Assembly (NCBI RefSeq): GCF_013385425.1
Contig: NZ_JACAQA010000051.1
Span: forward strand, 1-58,647
Source of the DNA: Pseudomonas gingeri
GTDB taxonomy: Bacteria > Pseudomonadota > Gammaproteobacteria > Pseudomonadales > Pseudomonadaceae
Length of the DNA stretch: 58,647 nucleotides
Reading direction: 5' to 3'
Shown here: piece after piece, positions 44,289 through 52,813 of the stretch
Layout of the letters: each line of letters opens with the position of its first letter
How positions within the stretch are numbered: position 1 is the first letter of the stretch
The notes under the pieces: generated by a model
What the model was told of the DNA's origin: nothing
Seen by the model: the letters and a program-made list of their open reading frames with translations, nothing else
Database searches by the model: none
Program-made: the position numbers and the translations under genes

Positions 44289-44951
44289 TCACATCAGGCC
44301 GGCTTTGACGAGGGCGTTGCTGATCCACGATTGTTCGATCGCTTGGGTGGCGATCTCGGCCTTCACCCGCTCTTCGTGTGCTTCGTGTTCACGGGCTTTG
44401 GCCAGCACTTGCTCGGCGGCCTCCTGGGAGAAAGCCACCAATCCGTCTTCATCACCGACAACGATGTCCCCCGGGTTGATCACCATCCCGCCAATGGACA
44501 CCGGCACATTGATCTCGCCCGGCCCCGTCTTGTAGGGCCCGCAGTGCACGACCGTTCTGGCATAGCACGGGGTGTTCTCAAAACACGCCACATCACGAAT
44601 CGCGCCGTCGATGACAAAGCCGATACAACCCCGTTGCAGGGCATACAACTTGATCAGCTCGCCGATCACGGCGTTGTTGGTATCGCCTTGCCCATCCACC
44701 ACCAGCACGTGACCAGGCTTGAGCATCATCATCGCTTTGTAGATGTAGAGGTTGTCGCCTGGACGGGTCTTGACCGTCAGTGCAGTACCGACAAGCTTGC
44801 CTGTGCGGTTGTAGCGCGTCAGGCCTCGGGCACCGATATGGCGCCCCATGTTGTCGCTGATATGAGGTGTCACCACAGAGGCAAATGCTTTGATCAAGGC
44901 ATCAGAAGCAAGCACAGGCGATGGTTCGATACGGGTGCCTGGAAGTAACAT
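44289..44951 (-). CDS. RraA-family aldolase (HMG/CHA aldolase type)
   Basis: 220 residues starting at ATG 44951, which has GGGAG six bases upstream; a start 33 bases earlier lacks one. The fold markers are PHISDNMGR near the N-terminus, LVVDGQGDTNNAVIGE, and FVIDGAIRD with the Arg-Asp pair that binds substrate and metal in 4-hydroxy-4-methyl-2-oxoglutarate and 4-carboxy-4-hydroxy-2-oxoadipate aldolases. These split to pyruvate plus a keto acid and also decarboxylate oxaloacetate. True RraA (RNase E inhibitor) is shorter and lacks this context. Neighbouring MHS carrier and divergent FMN oxidase suggest acid catabolism. Confidence 0.83.
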   Translation of the reverse strand: MLLPGTRIEPSPVLASDALIKAFASVVTPHISDNMGRHIGARGLTRYNRTGKLVGTALTVKTRPGDNLYIYKAMMMLKPGHVLVVDGQGDTNNAVIGELIKLYALQRGCIGFVIDGAIRDVACFENTPCYARTVVHCGPYKTGPGEINVPVSIGGMVINPGDIVVGDEDGLVAFSQEAAEQVLAKAREHEAHEERVKAEIATQAIEQSWISNALVKAGLM

Positions 44952-45017
44952 GATATCTCCCGGTGTTATTAGGTGTGCTTTCACGAAGACTTGATCTTAG
45001 GGAGAATCAAAAAATAC

Positions 45018-45056
45018 TTTTAGCGATATTTATCTATGTTTTAGCATCTCTTTTAG
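45018..45056. promoter_or_regulatory. Triple TTTTAG repeat in a divergent promoter region
   Basis: TTTTAG occurs at 45018, 45039 and 45051, within an A/T-rich stretch between the divergent aldolase and FMN oxidase genes. The first two are 21 bases apart (two helical turns). This may be a regulator-binding array or simply a strong A/T promoter zone. Confidence 0.35.
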
Positions 45057-45104
45057 TAATCATATTTGCGCCGCACCGCAGCCCACGCCTCTAGGATGAG
45101 CCCT

Positions 45105-46259
45105 ATGCCCTCCCCCTTGCACCGCTGTCTTTCACTCCAGGATTTCGAGCCCCTGGCGCGACGCCTGTTGCCCGCTCCCCTCTTCGCCTATGTATCAGGC
45201 GCTGTTGAAGACGAACTCTCGGCCATCGCAAACCGGGCATCATTCCTGGACTACAGCTTCCTGACAAACGTGCTGGTGGACGTGGCGCACGTCGATACGT
45301 CGGTGAGGTTGCTTGGCGAAACCTATTCGTCTCCGATCGGCATTGCGCCCATGGGCATTGCCGCGCTGACCAGCTACCGCGGCGATATCGTGCTGGCCCG
45401 CGCGGCGACCCAGGCGAAGGTACCGTGCATCATGAGTGGCTCTTCATTGATCCGCCTGGAAGAGGTGATGGAGCAAGCGCCGGGTACCTGGTTCCAGGCC
45501 TATCTCCCGGGAGAGGGGAAACAGATCAATGCCCTGATTGATCGCGTTGCCGCAGCCCCTGTTGAAACCCTGGTGCTGACGGTCGATACGCCGGTAGCCG
45601 CCAACCGGGAAAACAACATCAGAGCGGGCTTTTCGACACCACTGCGTCCGAGCCTGAGATTGGCCGCCCAAGGGCTTCTGCATCCCCGGTGGTTGCTCGG
45701 AACATTTTTGCGGACCTTGATCGTTCACGGGATGCCGCATTTCGAGAACAATTACGCGACTCGCGGCGCACCTATCCTCTCAAGAAATGTGCTGCGGGAC
45801 TTTTCGGACCGAGGCCATCTCACCTGGGAGCATGTCATCGACATTCGTCGCCGCTGGAAGGGCAAGCTGATCATCAAGGGCATCCTGAACCCACGGGATG
45901 CGGTGAGGGCCCAACACATCGGTGCTGATGCGGTGATTGTGTCGAATCATGGCGGGCGGCAACTGGATGGGAGCGTGGCCCCCCTGAAAATCCTGCCGCG
46001 TATCGTGGAGGCGGTACCGGATATGACGGTGATGCTCGACAGCGGCGTGCGCCGGGGCACCGATGCCATGAAAGCCATGGCGCTGGGGGCCAAGGCGGTC
46101 TTTATCGGGCGGCCGTTCAACTACGCCGCGACCGTGGCCGGCGAAGCAGGCGTGCGGCATGCACTCAAACTTATCGGCGCTGAACTCAAGCGCGACCTGG
46201 GTCTGCTCGGTGTCGCCAGGCCCGAGGATCTGGGTGTCGAGAACCTGCTAGCACATTGA
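45105..46259 (+). CDS. FMN-dependent alpha-hydroxy acid dehydrogenase/oxidase
   Basis: 384 residues from ATG 45105, with AGGA eight bases upstream. The glycolate oxidase/LldD fold is shown by PIGIAPMGI, the catalytic segment VIVSNHGGRQLDG (His-Gly-Gly-Arg), DSGVRRGTDAMKA and FIGRPFNYA. It oxidises an (S)-2-hydroxy acid to the 2-oxo acid with FMN. The electron acceptor (O2 or quinone) cannot be decided. Divergent from the RraA-type aldolase, so both may act on one hydroxy/oxo acid route. Confidence 0.88.
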   Translation: MPSPLHRCLSLQDFEPLARRLLPAPLFAYVSGAVEDELSAIANRASFLDYSFLTNVLVDVAHVDTSVRLLGETYSSPIGIAPMGIAALTSYRGDIVLARAATQAKVPCIMSGSSLIRLEEVMEQAPGTWFQAYLPGEGKQINALIDRVAAAPVETLVLTVDTPVAANRENNIRAGFSTPLRPSLRLAAQGLLHPRWLLGTFLRTLIVHGMPHFENNYATRGAPILSRNVLRDFSDRGHLTWEHVIDIRRRWKGKLIIKGILNPRDAVRAQHIGADAVIVSNHGGRQLDGSVAPLKILPRIVEAVPDMTVMLDSGVRRGTDAMKAMALGAKAVFIGRPFNYAATVAGEAGVRHALKLIGAELKRDLGLLGVARPEDLGVENLLAH

Positions 46260-46272
46260 GTATTGTGGTTTG

Positions 46273-46329
46273 AGCGCTGTGATTTCTCCACGCTATCGAT
46301 TGTTCGGCAATCATGCGGAGCACAGCGCT
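46273..46329. other. Nested inverted repeat after the FMN oxidase gene
   Basis: AGCGCTGTG (46273-46281) and CACAGCGCT (46321-46329) pair perfectly. Inside are CTCC/GGAG and GATTG/CAATC around TTCGG. A further TTTCCAG/CTGGAAA hairpin follows at about 46330-46350. It may be a terminator without a T-run, or a structured small RNA. Confidence 0.45.
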
Positions 46330-46456
46330 TTCCAGCTCGATTTCTGGAAAAAAAGTGATGTTATCCGAGTCTTAAGCAACCGAGGTCAGTTGTAGCCGCA
46401 GGCCAGAGGAACTCCCGGTGCCGGGGGATTGGCCTTGACCATGGAGCTTCCAGGCT

Positions 46457-46885
46457 TCAGTTAGATGCTTGGCCCGGGACGGCACCAATTTGTTGCAACA
46501 GGCCAAGGAGGTCGGGCTGTCCGCGCTCCTCGATGACCTTGCCATCCAGGAACCGATAGAAATTCATGGCCTGCACCTCAATTTTCCTACCGGTGGGCGC
46601 TACGCCGAAAAAGTGACCGAGGTGAGTCCCCCGCATGATAAAGCGTGCGGCGACCTTGTCATCCTCCGCAATAAGCTCCTCAAGCGTCCATTGGATGTCT
46701 GGGAAACCGGCGCGCATCATGGCAAGGATATCCAGGTACCCTGCGGGCCCCTTGAGCGCTTCTGCTCGCCCCGGCACGTGGAAAATGGCGTCTGGAGAGA
46801 CGATTTCGCGCGCGAGAGATTCGCCACCGTTATTGATAAACCCCAGGAATCGCGACATCGCGTCCTTGTTTTGATTGATGCTCAT
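46457..46885 (-). CDS. SnoaL-like / nuclear transport factor 2-fold protein
   Basis: 142 residues. AGAGG precedes the ATG. The sequence has the SnoaL/ester-cyclase pattern: an N-terminal helix pair, FHVPGR, GYLDILAMMRAGFPDIQW and the strand MNFYRFLDGKVIEERGQPD. Members are small enzymes (polyketide cyclase, isomerase or dehydratase) or of unknown function. Divergent from a LysR gene, its probable regulator. No cofactor site is expected. Confidence 0.8.
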   Translation of the reverse strand: MSINQNKDAMSRFLGFINNGGESLAREIVSPDAIFHVPGRAEALKGPAGYLDILAMMRAGFPDIQWTLEELIAEDDKVAARFIMRGTHLGHFFGVAPTGRKIEVQAMNFYRFLDGKVIEERGQPDLLGLLQQIGAVPGQASN

Positions 46886-46971
46886 TTAAAAACCTCTTGG
46901 GAAAGACTGTTGACAGATGCGAAACGAGAAAAGGCATCCTGAACCTGTGCCTGCCTGCGATAAATACCTAG

Positions 46972-46985
46972 AATGAATCATCATT
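46972..46985. promoter_or_regulatory. LysR-type inverted repeat ahead of the 47004 regulator
   Basis: AATGA-ATCA-TCATT is a perfect 5-bp inverted repeat 18 bases before the LysR start and within the divergent gap to the SnoaL-like gene. Confidence 0.35.
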
Positions 46986-47003
46986 TGAAACGCAGGGTTT
47001 GTA

Positions 47004-47885
47004 ATGGATCGACTCACAAGCTTGTCAGTCTTTGTGAAGTCTGTGGACTTGGGCTCGTTCAGTGCGGCAGGCGAGGCGTTACAGATGTCCTCTCAACGGG
47101 TTGGCAAGCATGTGCAAGCATTGGAAGCCCGCCTGGGGGTCCGCCTGCTCACACGTACGACCCGCCGACAGAGCCTGACCGACTTCGGTCGAGCGTTCTA
47201 CGAACGGGCGCGAATCATTCTGGCTGAAGTGGATGCGGCCGAAAACCTGGCCGCCGAGACCCGCGCACTGCCGACGGGCAAGCTGCGCGTCAATGCGCCG
47301 GTCAGCTTCGGCATGCACACGTTGGCACCGCGACTGCCGGAGTTCATGAAGAAGCACCCCAAGGTCGACGTTGAGCTCACGCTGAGCAATCGCGCGGTTG
47401 ATCTGGTGGACGAGGGGTATGACGTTGTGTTCCGCATCGGCACGCTTTCCGATAGTGGATTGATCGCTCGCCCTCTGGCGCCATACCGCCTGACGCTCTG
47501 TGCTGCTCCGTCCTATCTTGCCGAGCATCCACCACTGAACAGCCCTCGGGACCTGCAAGTCCATGCTTGCCTGGGATTTACCCATACCGAGTTGCGCACA
47601 CACTGGACCTTCGATGGGCCGGAAGGACGCGTTGTGGTCCCCGTGTCAAGCCGACTCATGGTGGACCACGGCGAGCCATTGCTCTGCGCGGCACTGGCAG
47701 GCCTGGGTATCCTGCTGCAGCCCGTGGAGTTGGTACGCGAAGCCTTGATCGAAGGTACGCTGATCGAACTGCTGCCGGAGTACAAAGTGCCGACGCGTCC
47801 GATGCACCTGCTATATGCCCCCGACCGTCGTGTCACCCCGAAGCTGCGCAGCTTTATCGAGTTTTCCCTGGACGCCTTCAGTTGA
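47004..47885 (+). CDS. LysR-family regulator (CrgA/DsdC-like subgroup)
   Basis: 293 residues. Winged helix-turn-helix with FSAAGEALQMSSQRVGKHVQALE at about 18-40. Effector domain includes LRVNAPVSFGMH, typical of the CrgA-like cluster that regulates oxidoreductases and efflux. AGGG precedes the ATG. Likely controls the divergent SnoaL-like gene. Confidence 0.87.
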   Translation: MDRLTSLSVFVKSVDLGSFSAAGEALQMSSQRVGKHVQALEARLGVRLLTRTTRRQSLTDFGRAFYERARIILAEVDAAENLAAETRALPTGKLRVNAPVSFGMHTLAPRLPEFMKKHPKVDVELTLSNRAVDLVDEGYDVVFRIGTLSDSGLIARPLAPYRLTLCAAPSYLAEHPPLNSPRDLQVHACLGFTHTELRTHWTFDGPEGRVVVPVSSRLMVDHGEPLLCAALAGLGILLQPVELVREALIEGTLIELLPEYKVPTRPMHLLYAPDRRVTPKLRSFIEFSLDAFS

Positions 47886-47915
47886 TCGGACCGACCATGA
47901 CGTCCATCAGGACAA

Positions 47916-48617
47916 CTACACATCAAGCCATCGACTCAGCAGTTGCGTCGTCAACTGCGGATACTCGAGCGGTGGCAGATGTCCACATTCAGCCAGCACA
48001 ACCAGACGTGAATGCGGTATGCCCCGATGGATTTCTTCTGACTCCACCGGCGGCGTGATCTCGTCGTTCTCACCCACCACGATCAAGGTAGGTACTGCAA
48101 TCGTTTCCAGTACGGGTCGGTAGTCCGCGCGATCGATAATTGCCTGTTGCTGCCGAACAAAACCGTCCTTGCCTATCGCGTGCGCCATTGCCTGGGCGGT
48201 GTCCGCAACAGCGGTACCGATGCAACGGGGATGCATGAGCTTGGGCAAAAGTTGTGGCGTCACCCCCTTGAACCGGCCAAGTTCGGCAAGACTCAGCAGG
48301 CCGCGTCGCGCTTTGGCTCGGGCCTCATCATCCGGTCGCACCATGGTATCTATCAGGGCCAGTTTCATCACCCGCCCAGGCGCCCGGCGCATGATTTCCA
48401 TGGCCACATAACCGCCCATGGACAAGGCCGCCAGTGCAAAACACGCAGGGGCCTCATCCAGTACTCGCTCCGCCATCTGCGCAATGCTGGCATCGAGAGA
48501 GACATCGGGAATGCAGATGGGCCTGGCGTGTTCCAGTGCAGCCTTTTGATGCGCCCATAGGCGCTCATCGCATAGCAATCCGGGGATGAGTACGAGTGGC
48601 GTATTGTTGAAGGCCAA
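47916..48617 (-). CDS. Alpha/beta hydrolase
   Basis: 233 residues with a TTG start and GGGAG nine bases upstream. Nucleophile Ser66 in ALSMGGY, acidic residue in GENDEITPP and His in ECGHLPP complete the triad; the oxyanion loop is PGLLCDERL. Similar proteins act as esterases or enol-lactone (3-oxoadipate) hydrolases. It is convergent with the LysR gene at 47004 and could release a carboxylate for the surrounding pathway. Confidence 0.83.
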   Translation of the reverse strand: MAFNNTPLVLIPGLLCDERLWAHQKAALEHARPICIPDVSLDASIAQMAERVLDEAPACFALAALSMGGYVAMEIMRRAPGRVMKLALIDTMVRPDDEARAKARRGLLSLAELGRFKGVTPQLLPKLMHPRCIGTAVADTAQAMAHAIGKDGFVRQQQAIIDRADYRPVLETIAVPTLIVVGENDEITPPVESEEIHRGIPHSRLVVLAECGHLPPLEYPQLTTQLLSRWLDV

Positions 48618-48705
48618 CGGGGGGGCTCCCTCAAAAGGTGTTGGTCAAAGATGGTCAGTCATTGCAGGGGGCCGACGCACAGGGGGCGACACATCAGCCA
48701 ATGAC

Positions 48706-49629
48706 TCAAAGCATGTATCCCGCCCAAATTTTTCGATCGACCAGATCAGCGGCAATTTCGATAAAGGCATCGCCAACAAATTTAGCTGCGGGACTGACGC
48801 GTCTGTCCGCCGGAAAAACCTGAACCAGTTTGCGCATGGGCACGGGATCCACTAACGGCGCCGCGCACAGCTCGCCGGCTTCGACCTGCGAATAGATAGA
48901 CGCCAGTGGCAAGGCCGTCAGACCGAAGCCATGGCGAACCAGATCGATCATCGCGCCAAACGAGTCTGCCTCAATACTGGTCTTGAGCTTGATCCCGACT
49001 TCCCGCGCACAGTTGTCCATGATCACGCGAAGGCCATGTCGAGCACTGGGCAATATCAACTGCTGCTCGGCCAAAGACTCGAAGGACACCGGCGTATCGA
49101 TGCGCAAGTTGGCACTAGTGGGGCCAACCAGCAGCAGGTTCTCCATCATCACCGGCACGATTCGAAGCGTATGCAGCGGTTGAGGGTCGTAGGAAATGGC
49201 CAGCTCCAACTCACCGCGCTGAACCCAATCGAGCAAGTAACCGCTGAAGGCCGAAGAAAACCTGACGGCAAGATTGGGATGCGCCTCACGGATCTTGCGC
49301 ACCAGCGGTACAGTGACAATCTGGGCAACTGTCGGCGTTGTACCGATGACAACCGTTCCGCGGAAAGACGACCTGCCACCGACGACCGAACTCCGAATCG
49401 ACTCCATTTCCTCCATGATACGAGTCGCGTGAGCCAGCACTTCGCGGCCGACATCGGTAATTTCCATCCCCCGCCCGTGTCGTTCGAACAGGTAGGCGCC
49501 GAGCTCTTTCTCCAACATTCTGATTTGCCGGCTGAGTGCCGGTTGCGCGATATGAAGACGGTCCGAGGCTTTGCTGAGACTGCCCAGCTCGGCCACATGA
49601 ATCAAGGTTTTGAGTTGAACAACATCCAT
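48706..49629 (-). CDS. LysR-family regulator (NAC/CynR-like)
   Basis: 307 residues. MDVVQLKTLIHVAELGSLSKASDRLHIAQPALSRQI starts a standard winged helix; the effector domain covers about 90-300. It is divergent from the MHS carrier at 50145, whose upstream region carries the box shared with the decarboxylase operon, so this protein is one of two candidate regulators of that regulon. A CGGCGC-GATAT-GCGCCG inverted repeat lies at 49654-49670, just upstream of its start. Confidence 0.87.
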   Translation of the reverse strand: MDVVQLKTLIHVAELGSLSKASDRLHIAQPALSRQIRMLEKELGAYLFERHGRGMEITDVGREVLAHATRIMEEMESIRSSVVGGRSSFRGTVVIGTTPTVAQIVTVPLVRKIREAHPNLAVRFSSAFSGYLLDWVQRGELELAISYDPQPLHTLRIVPVMMENLLLVGPTSANLRIDTPVSFESLAEQQLILPSARHGLRVIMDNCAREVGIKLKTSIEADSFGAMIDLVRHGFGLTALPLASIYSQVEAGELCAAPLVDPVPMRKLVQVFPADRRVSPAAKFVGDAFIEIAADLVDRKIWAGYML

Positions 49630-50144
49630 TACCGGGCCAGTCAGTATCGAGCTCGGCGCGATATGCGCCGAAAGTGATAATCAGTGTAACCGTATTCACG
49701 AGCCTTGGAGTGCTCTGCACACCACGTGCTGCGGGGCTTGCGGCCGTCGAGCGGGCTGTATCCCCCTACCTGCCAGGGCTGCACGCCCAGCTATAGAATT
49801 TGGGTATATCAGTTAGGCCTGCTTGACGGCTTATTGCCCTTCTCACTCTGCGGTAGCGTGCAATCAACGTCAGCGCCGAAGAGCGCTCGACTCACTACAA
49901 GAATAAGATTCGAGGGCTCGCGCCATGATTTCCACCGTTTGTTCTGACCTGGCTTATTCGAGTTTTCTGGGCCACGGGCCGTTTGCCTCCCTCGTGCATC
50001 CTCCCTCCCCCTTCTTTTCAGAAAACCGGACAGAGAGCGGACTCACGCCTCTTCGTTAAGCCGATCAATCCATCGAGTCAGTCACGTCGGACACGCATTA
50101 GCGTGCGCCTCGTATCGCCTCGCCTTGAAGAAAGGGTGAACATC
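49630..50144. other. Long divergent regulatory gap with leader
   Basis: About 515 bases between a LysR gene and the 50145 carrier. It contains the CGGCGC hairpin-palindrome (49654-49670), the shared LysR box at 49791-49810 and about 335 bases of leader. A 44-codon frame starting at ATG 49925 lies in the leader, with GAGGG upstream at poor spacing. I recognise no protein or known RNA motif in it. Confidence 0.4.
49791..49810 (+). promoter_or_regulatory. LysR-type box, copy A
   Basis: CTATAGAATTTGGGTATATC. It shares 17 of 20 positions with copy C (56876-56895) and 16 of 20 with copy B (56764-56745, minus strand). The ATA-N9-TAT symmetry is typical of LysR boxes. It lies upstream of the 50145 carrier and divergent from a LysR gene. 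Confidence 0.6.
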
Positions 50145-51521
50145 ATGTCGACATCTATCACAGGCTCGAAAAACCACGTGGCCCAGACCGGCCCCGTGGA
50201 TACCCCAAGCCGCATAAAGGCAATCATCGGTGCCTGCTCAGGCAACCTGGTGGAGTGGTACGACTTTTTCATTTACGCCTATACCGCCATCTACTTCGCC
50301 GCTTCGTTTTTCCCCAAAGGGGACACCACCAGCCAACTACTGGCAACCGCCGGTGTTTTTGCTGTTGGTTTTTTTATGCGCCCACTCGGCGGCTGGATTT
50401 TCGGCTGGCTCGCCGACACTCGCGGCCGCAAGGCCTCGATGATCATCTCGGTGTTCATGATGTGCGCCGGTTCACTGTTGATTGCCATCATGCCAACCTA
50501 CGACACCCTAGGGGTTGCAGCACCGATTCTGCTCGTGGCCGCCAGGTTGATCCAGGGGTTGTCGGTCGGCGCGGAGTACGGCACCGGCGCCACCTACATC
50601 AGCGAAATCGCGACACCCGGCCGTCGCTGCTTCTATGGCTCCTTCCAGTACCTCACCATCATCGCAGGTCAACTGTTGGCCTTGATGACCGTGGTCATTC
50701 TCCAGCAGACCCTCAGTGCCGAGCAATTGCACACATGGGGCTGGCGGATTCCGTTCTTCATCGGTGCCCTGAGTTCAATCGTCGTGGTGTATCTGCGGCG
50801 CTCAATGCATGAAACCGCCAGCAAAAAAGACATGGCCCGCAAAGATGCCGGCTCCTTGCGCGGCATGTTCAAACACAAACGGGCCGTCGCGCTGGTGGTG
50901 GCATTCACCATCGGCGGCTCGCTGTACTTCTACACCTTCACCACCTACATGCAGAAGTTCCTGGTGATCTCCGCCGGGCTCAGCCCGGAAACGGTCAGTT
51001 TCATCATGACGGCCGCCCTGGTCTGCTTCATGCTCTGCCAGCCGCTGTTCGGCTTATTGGCCGACCGCATCGGGATCAAGGCTCATATGTTGATGTTTTC
51101 CGGGCTGGCCATGCTATTCGTGATTCCGTTGCTTTATTCGCTGCAGTCGGTGAGTAGCCCATTTACGGCGTTCCTACTGGTCTTTGCTGGCCTGGCCATT
51201 GCGTCGCTCTACACCCCGATTGCCGGGATCGTCAAAGCCGAGCTCTTCCCCCCGGCGGTACGTGCATTGGGTGTGGGCTTTCCCTATGCCGTCGGCAATG
51301 CAGTGTTCGGTGGCACCGCCGAATACGTCGCCTTGTCGCTTCGATCACAGGGGATAGAGGAGTATTTCTTCTTCTACGTCGCTGCGATCGTAACCATTAC
51401 GTTCATCGCCTCGATGTTGATGCCGAATCTGTCGCGCTATGGGTATATCAGCGGCAGCGGTGAGATTGAAGAACGTACCGGACTGCAAGGGCACACAAAA
51501 CCGCATGTTGCCCGGGTTTGA
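50145..51521 (+). CDS. MFS transporter, MHS family (alpha-ketoglutarate permease-like)
   Basis: 458 residues from the ATG preceded by GAAAGGG. Twelve helices; LVEWYDFFIYAYTAIYFA near residue 34 and the FMRPLGGWIFGWLADTRGRK loop are MHS family signatures (KgtP, ProP, CitH relatives). It likely imports an organic acid with protons. The shared LysR-type box upstream links it to the thiamine-diphosphate decarboxylase operon 6 kb away. Confidence 0.87.
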   Translation: MSTSITGSKNHVAQTGPVDTPSRIKAIIGACSGNLVEWYDFFIYAYTAIYFAASFFPKGDTTSQLLATAGVFAVGFFMRPLGGWIFGWLADTRGRKASMIISVFMMCAGSLLIAIMPTYDTLGVAAPILLVAARLIQGLSVGAEYGTGATYISEIATPGRRCFYGSFQYLTIIAGQLLALMTVVILQQTLSAEQLHTWGWRIPFFIGALSSIVVVYLRRSMHETASKKDMARKDAGSLRGMFKHKRAVALVVAFTIGGSLYFYTFTTYMQKFLVISAGLSPETVSFIMTAALVCFMLCQPLFGLLADRIGIKAHMLMFSGLAMLFVIPLLYSLQSVSSPFTAFLLVFAGLAIASLYTPIAGIVKAELFPPAVRALGVGFPYAVGNAVFGGTAEYVALSLRSQGIEEYFFFYVAAIVTITFIASMLMPNLSRYGYISGSGEIEERTGLQGHTKPHVARV

Positions 51522-51581
51522 CGCCCTGCCCCTTACAAACGGTTTTTGAAGGGGCCGAGACGATCCAAATGGATGTGAACG

Positions 51582-51608
51582 AACCCGGTCATCGCCGGGT
51601 TTCGCTTT
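51582..51608 (+). terminator. Terminator of the 50145 carrier gene
   Basis: AACCCGG and CCGGGTT pair around TCATCG, followed by a short T-rich stretch (TCGCTTTAT). It lies 60 bases after the stop. Confidence 0.65.
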
Positions 51609-51673
51609 ATGGTTCGGCAGACTCGATGTATTTCATTAATAATGGATCACTTTTTCTCAATCGAGCCTGAGCA

Positions 51674-52570
51674 ATGATCACGTTCAAGCAACTGGAAGCC
51701 ATCTACTGGATTGTGGAACTGGGTAGCTTTGAATCCGCCGCCATGAAACTGAACATGTCCCAGTCAGCCGTCTCCAAGCGTATCCAGGAACTGGAAGACG
51801 CCTTTGACATGCCCATTTTCGATCGTTCCAAACGCAGTGCGCGCCTGACGGAAAAAGGCACGGAGCTGTTCGAGCAGGCTTCGGAGATCCTGCGCCAACG
51901 CGATTACCTGCTTGAGCGCATCAGTTCCAAGGAGGTGCTGGTCCGGCGCTTTCGTATCGGCGTCACCGAACTGACCGCGATGACTTGGCTACCGGTGCTG
52001 ATCGAGGGCATCCGCAGCGCTTATCCCAAAGTGGTACTGGAACCTTCGATCGAACTCAGCACCGAGTTGGTGGCGAAATTGGAGAACGATCAGCTCGACC
52101 TGATCATCGTGCCCGACATTTTTGCCGACGCCCGTTTCGTCAGCACCCCGCTGAGTTCGGTGGAGAACGCCTGGATGTGTGCGCCTTCACTGCATCAGGG
52201 CAACGGAGTAATGAATATGCAGGCCATCTCCTCGTACACCGTACTGACCCAGGGCGGTGGCTCCGGCACCGGGTTGATCTATGAGCGCTGGCTCGCCCAA
52301 AACGATGTCCGGGTCAACCGCACGATCAAAAGCAACTACCTGATCGCCCAACTGGGGCTGACGCTCTCCGGTATCGGCATCAGCTACCTACCTCGCCAGT
52401 GCCTCTCACCGCTGGTGGAACAGGGCCGGTTGCAGATCATCGAAACCGAGCCCCCATTGCCTCCCATCCACTACATCGCCGCACACCGTGCCGATCGCCT
52501 TCAGGGCCTGAGCGTCGAAGTGGCGCGTCTGGCGGCACAGTGCTGTGACTTCAGCCACATGGTGTTGTAG
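51674..52570 (+). CDS. LysR-family transcriptional regulator
   Basis: 298 residues. The helix-turn-helix FESAAMKLNMSQSAVSKRIQELE is at about 18-40 and the effector domain extends to the end. The ribosome site is weak. It precedes, on the same strand, an MFS carrier and an RraA-type aldolase, which it may regulate. It is also the second candidate for the shared 20-bp box. An A/T-rich imperfect repeat (GTATTTCATTAATAATGGA) lies just upstream. Confidence 0.87.
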   Translation: MITFKQLEAIYWIVELGSFESAAMKLNMSQSAVSKRIQELEDAFDMPIFDRSKRSARLTEKGTELFEQASEILRQRDYLLERISSKEVLVRRFRIGVTELTAMTWLPVLIEGIRSAYPKVVLEPSIELSTELVAKLENDQLDLIIVPDIFADARFVSTPLSSVENAWMCAPSLHQGNGVMNMQAISSYTVLTQGGGSGTGLIYERWLAQNDVRVNRTIKSNYLIAQLGLTLSGIGISYLPRQCLSPLVEQGRLQIIETEPPLPPIHYIAAHRADRLQGLSVEVARLAAQCCDFSHMVL

Positions 52571-52574
52571 CCCA

Positions 52575-52612
52575 GCGCAAGGAGCGATGCTTTTGCGCAA
52601 GCGGAGCCCGCT
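52575..52612 (-). repeat. REP-like hairpin pair
   Basis: GCGCAA (52575-52580) pairs with TTGCGC (52593-52598) and AGCGG (52600-52604) with CCGCT (52608-52612). Read on the minus strand it begins TGTAGCGGGCTCCGCTTGCGC, similar to degenerate Pseudomonas REP sequences. A single copy only. Confidence 0.3.
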
Positions 52613-52638
52613 ACAGGATGGTCTTCCCCACGTCATGC

Positions 52639-52664
52639 AACCGGGCCTTCAGCCCGGTTTTTTT
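52639..52664 (+). terminator. Strong rho-independent terminator after the 51674 LysR gene
   Basis: AACCGGGC and GCCCGGTT form a stem around CTTCA, followed by a run of seven T. It ends transcription of the LysR gene, so the next carrier gene has its own promoter. Confidence 0.88.
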
Positions 52665-52813
52665 ATGCCTGCGCACGCTATAAAGCATGCCTTCCACAGT
52701 GCACTCCCATCAATAAAAGCGATTTGTTGGCAGGAGTATTTGTCGCTTTTTTTGCAGAGTCACAATCACTACTTTGGCTGGACAACACCGATAGAAAAAT
52801 AAGGTCCACCATC

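Noticed and set aside
52727..52745. Sigma-54-like TGGCAGG...TTTGTC ahead of the 52814 carrier
   Set aside because: The GG-to-GC spacing is off by one and the -12 GC is missing.
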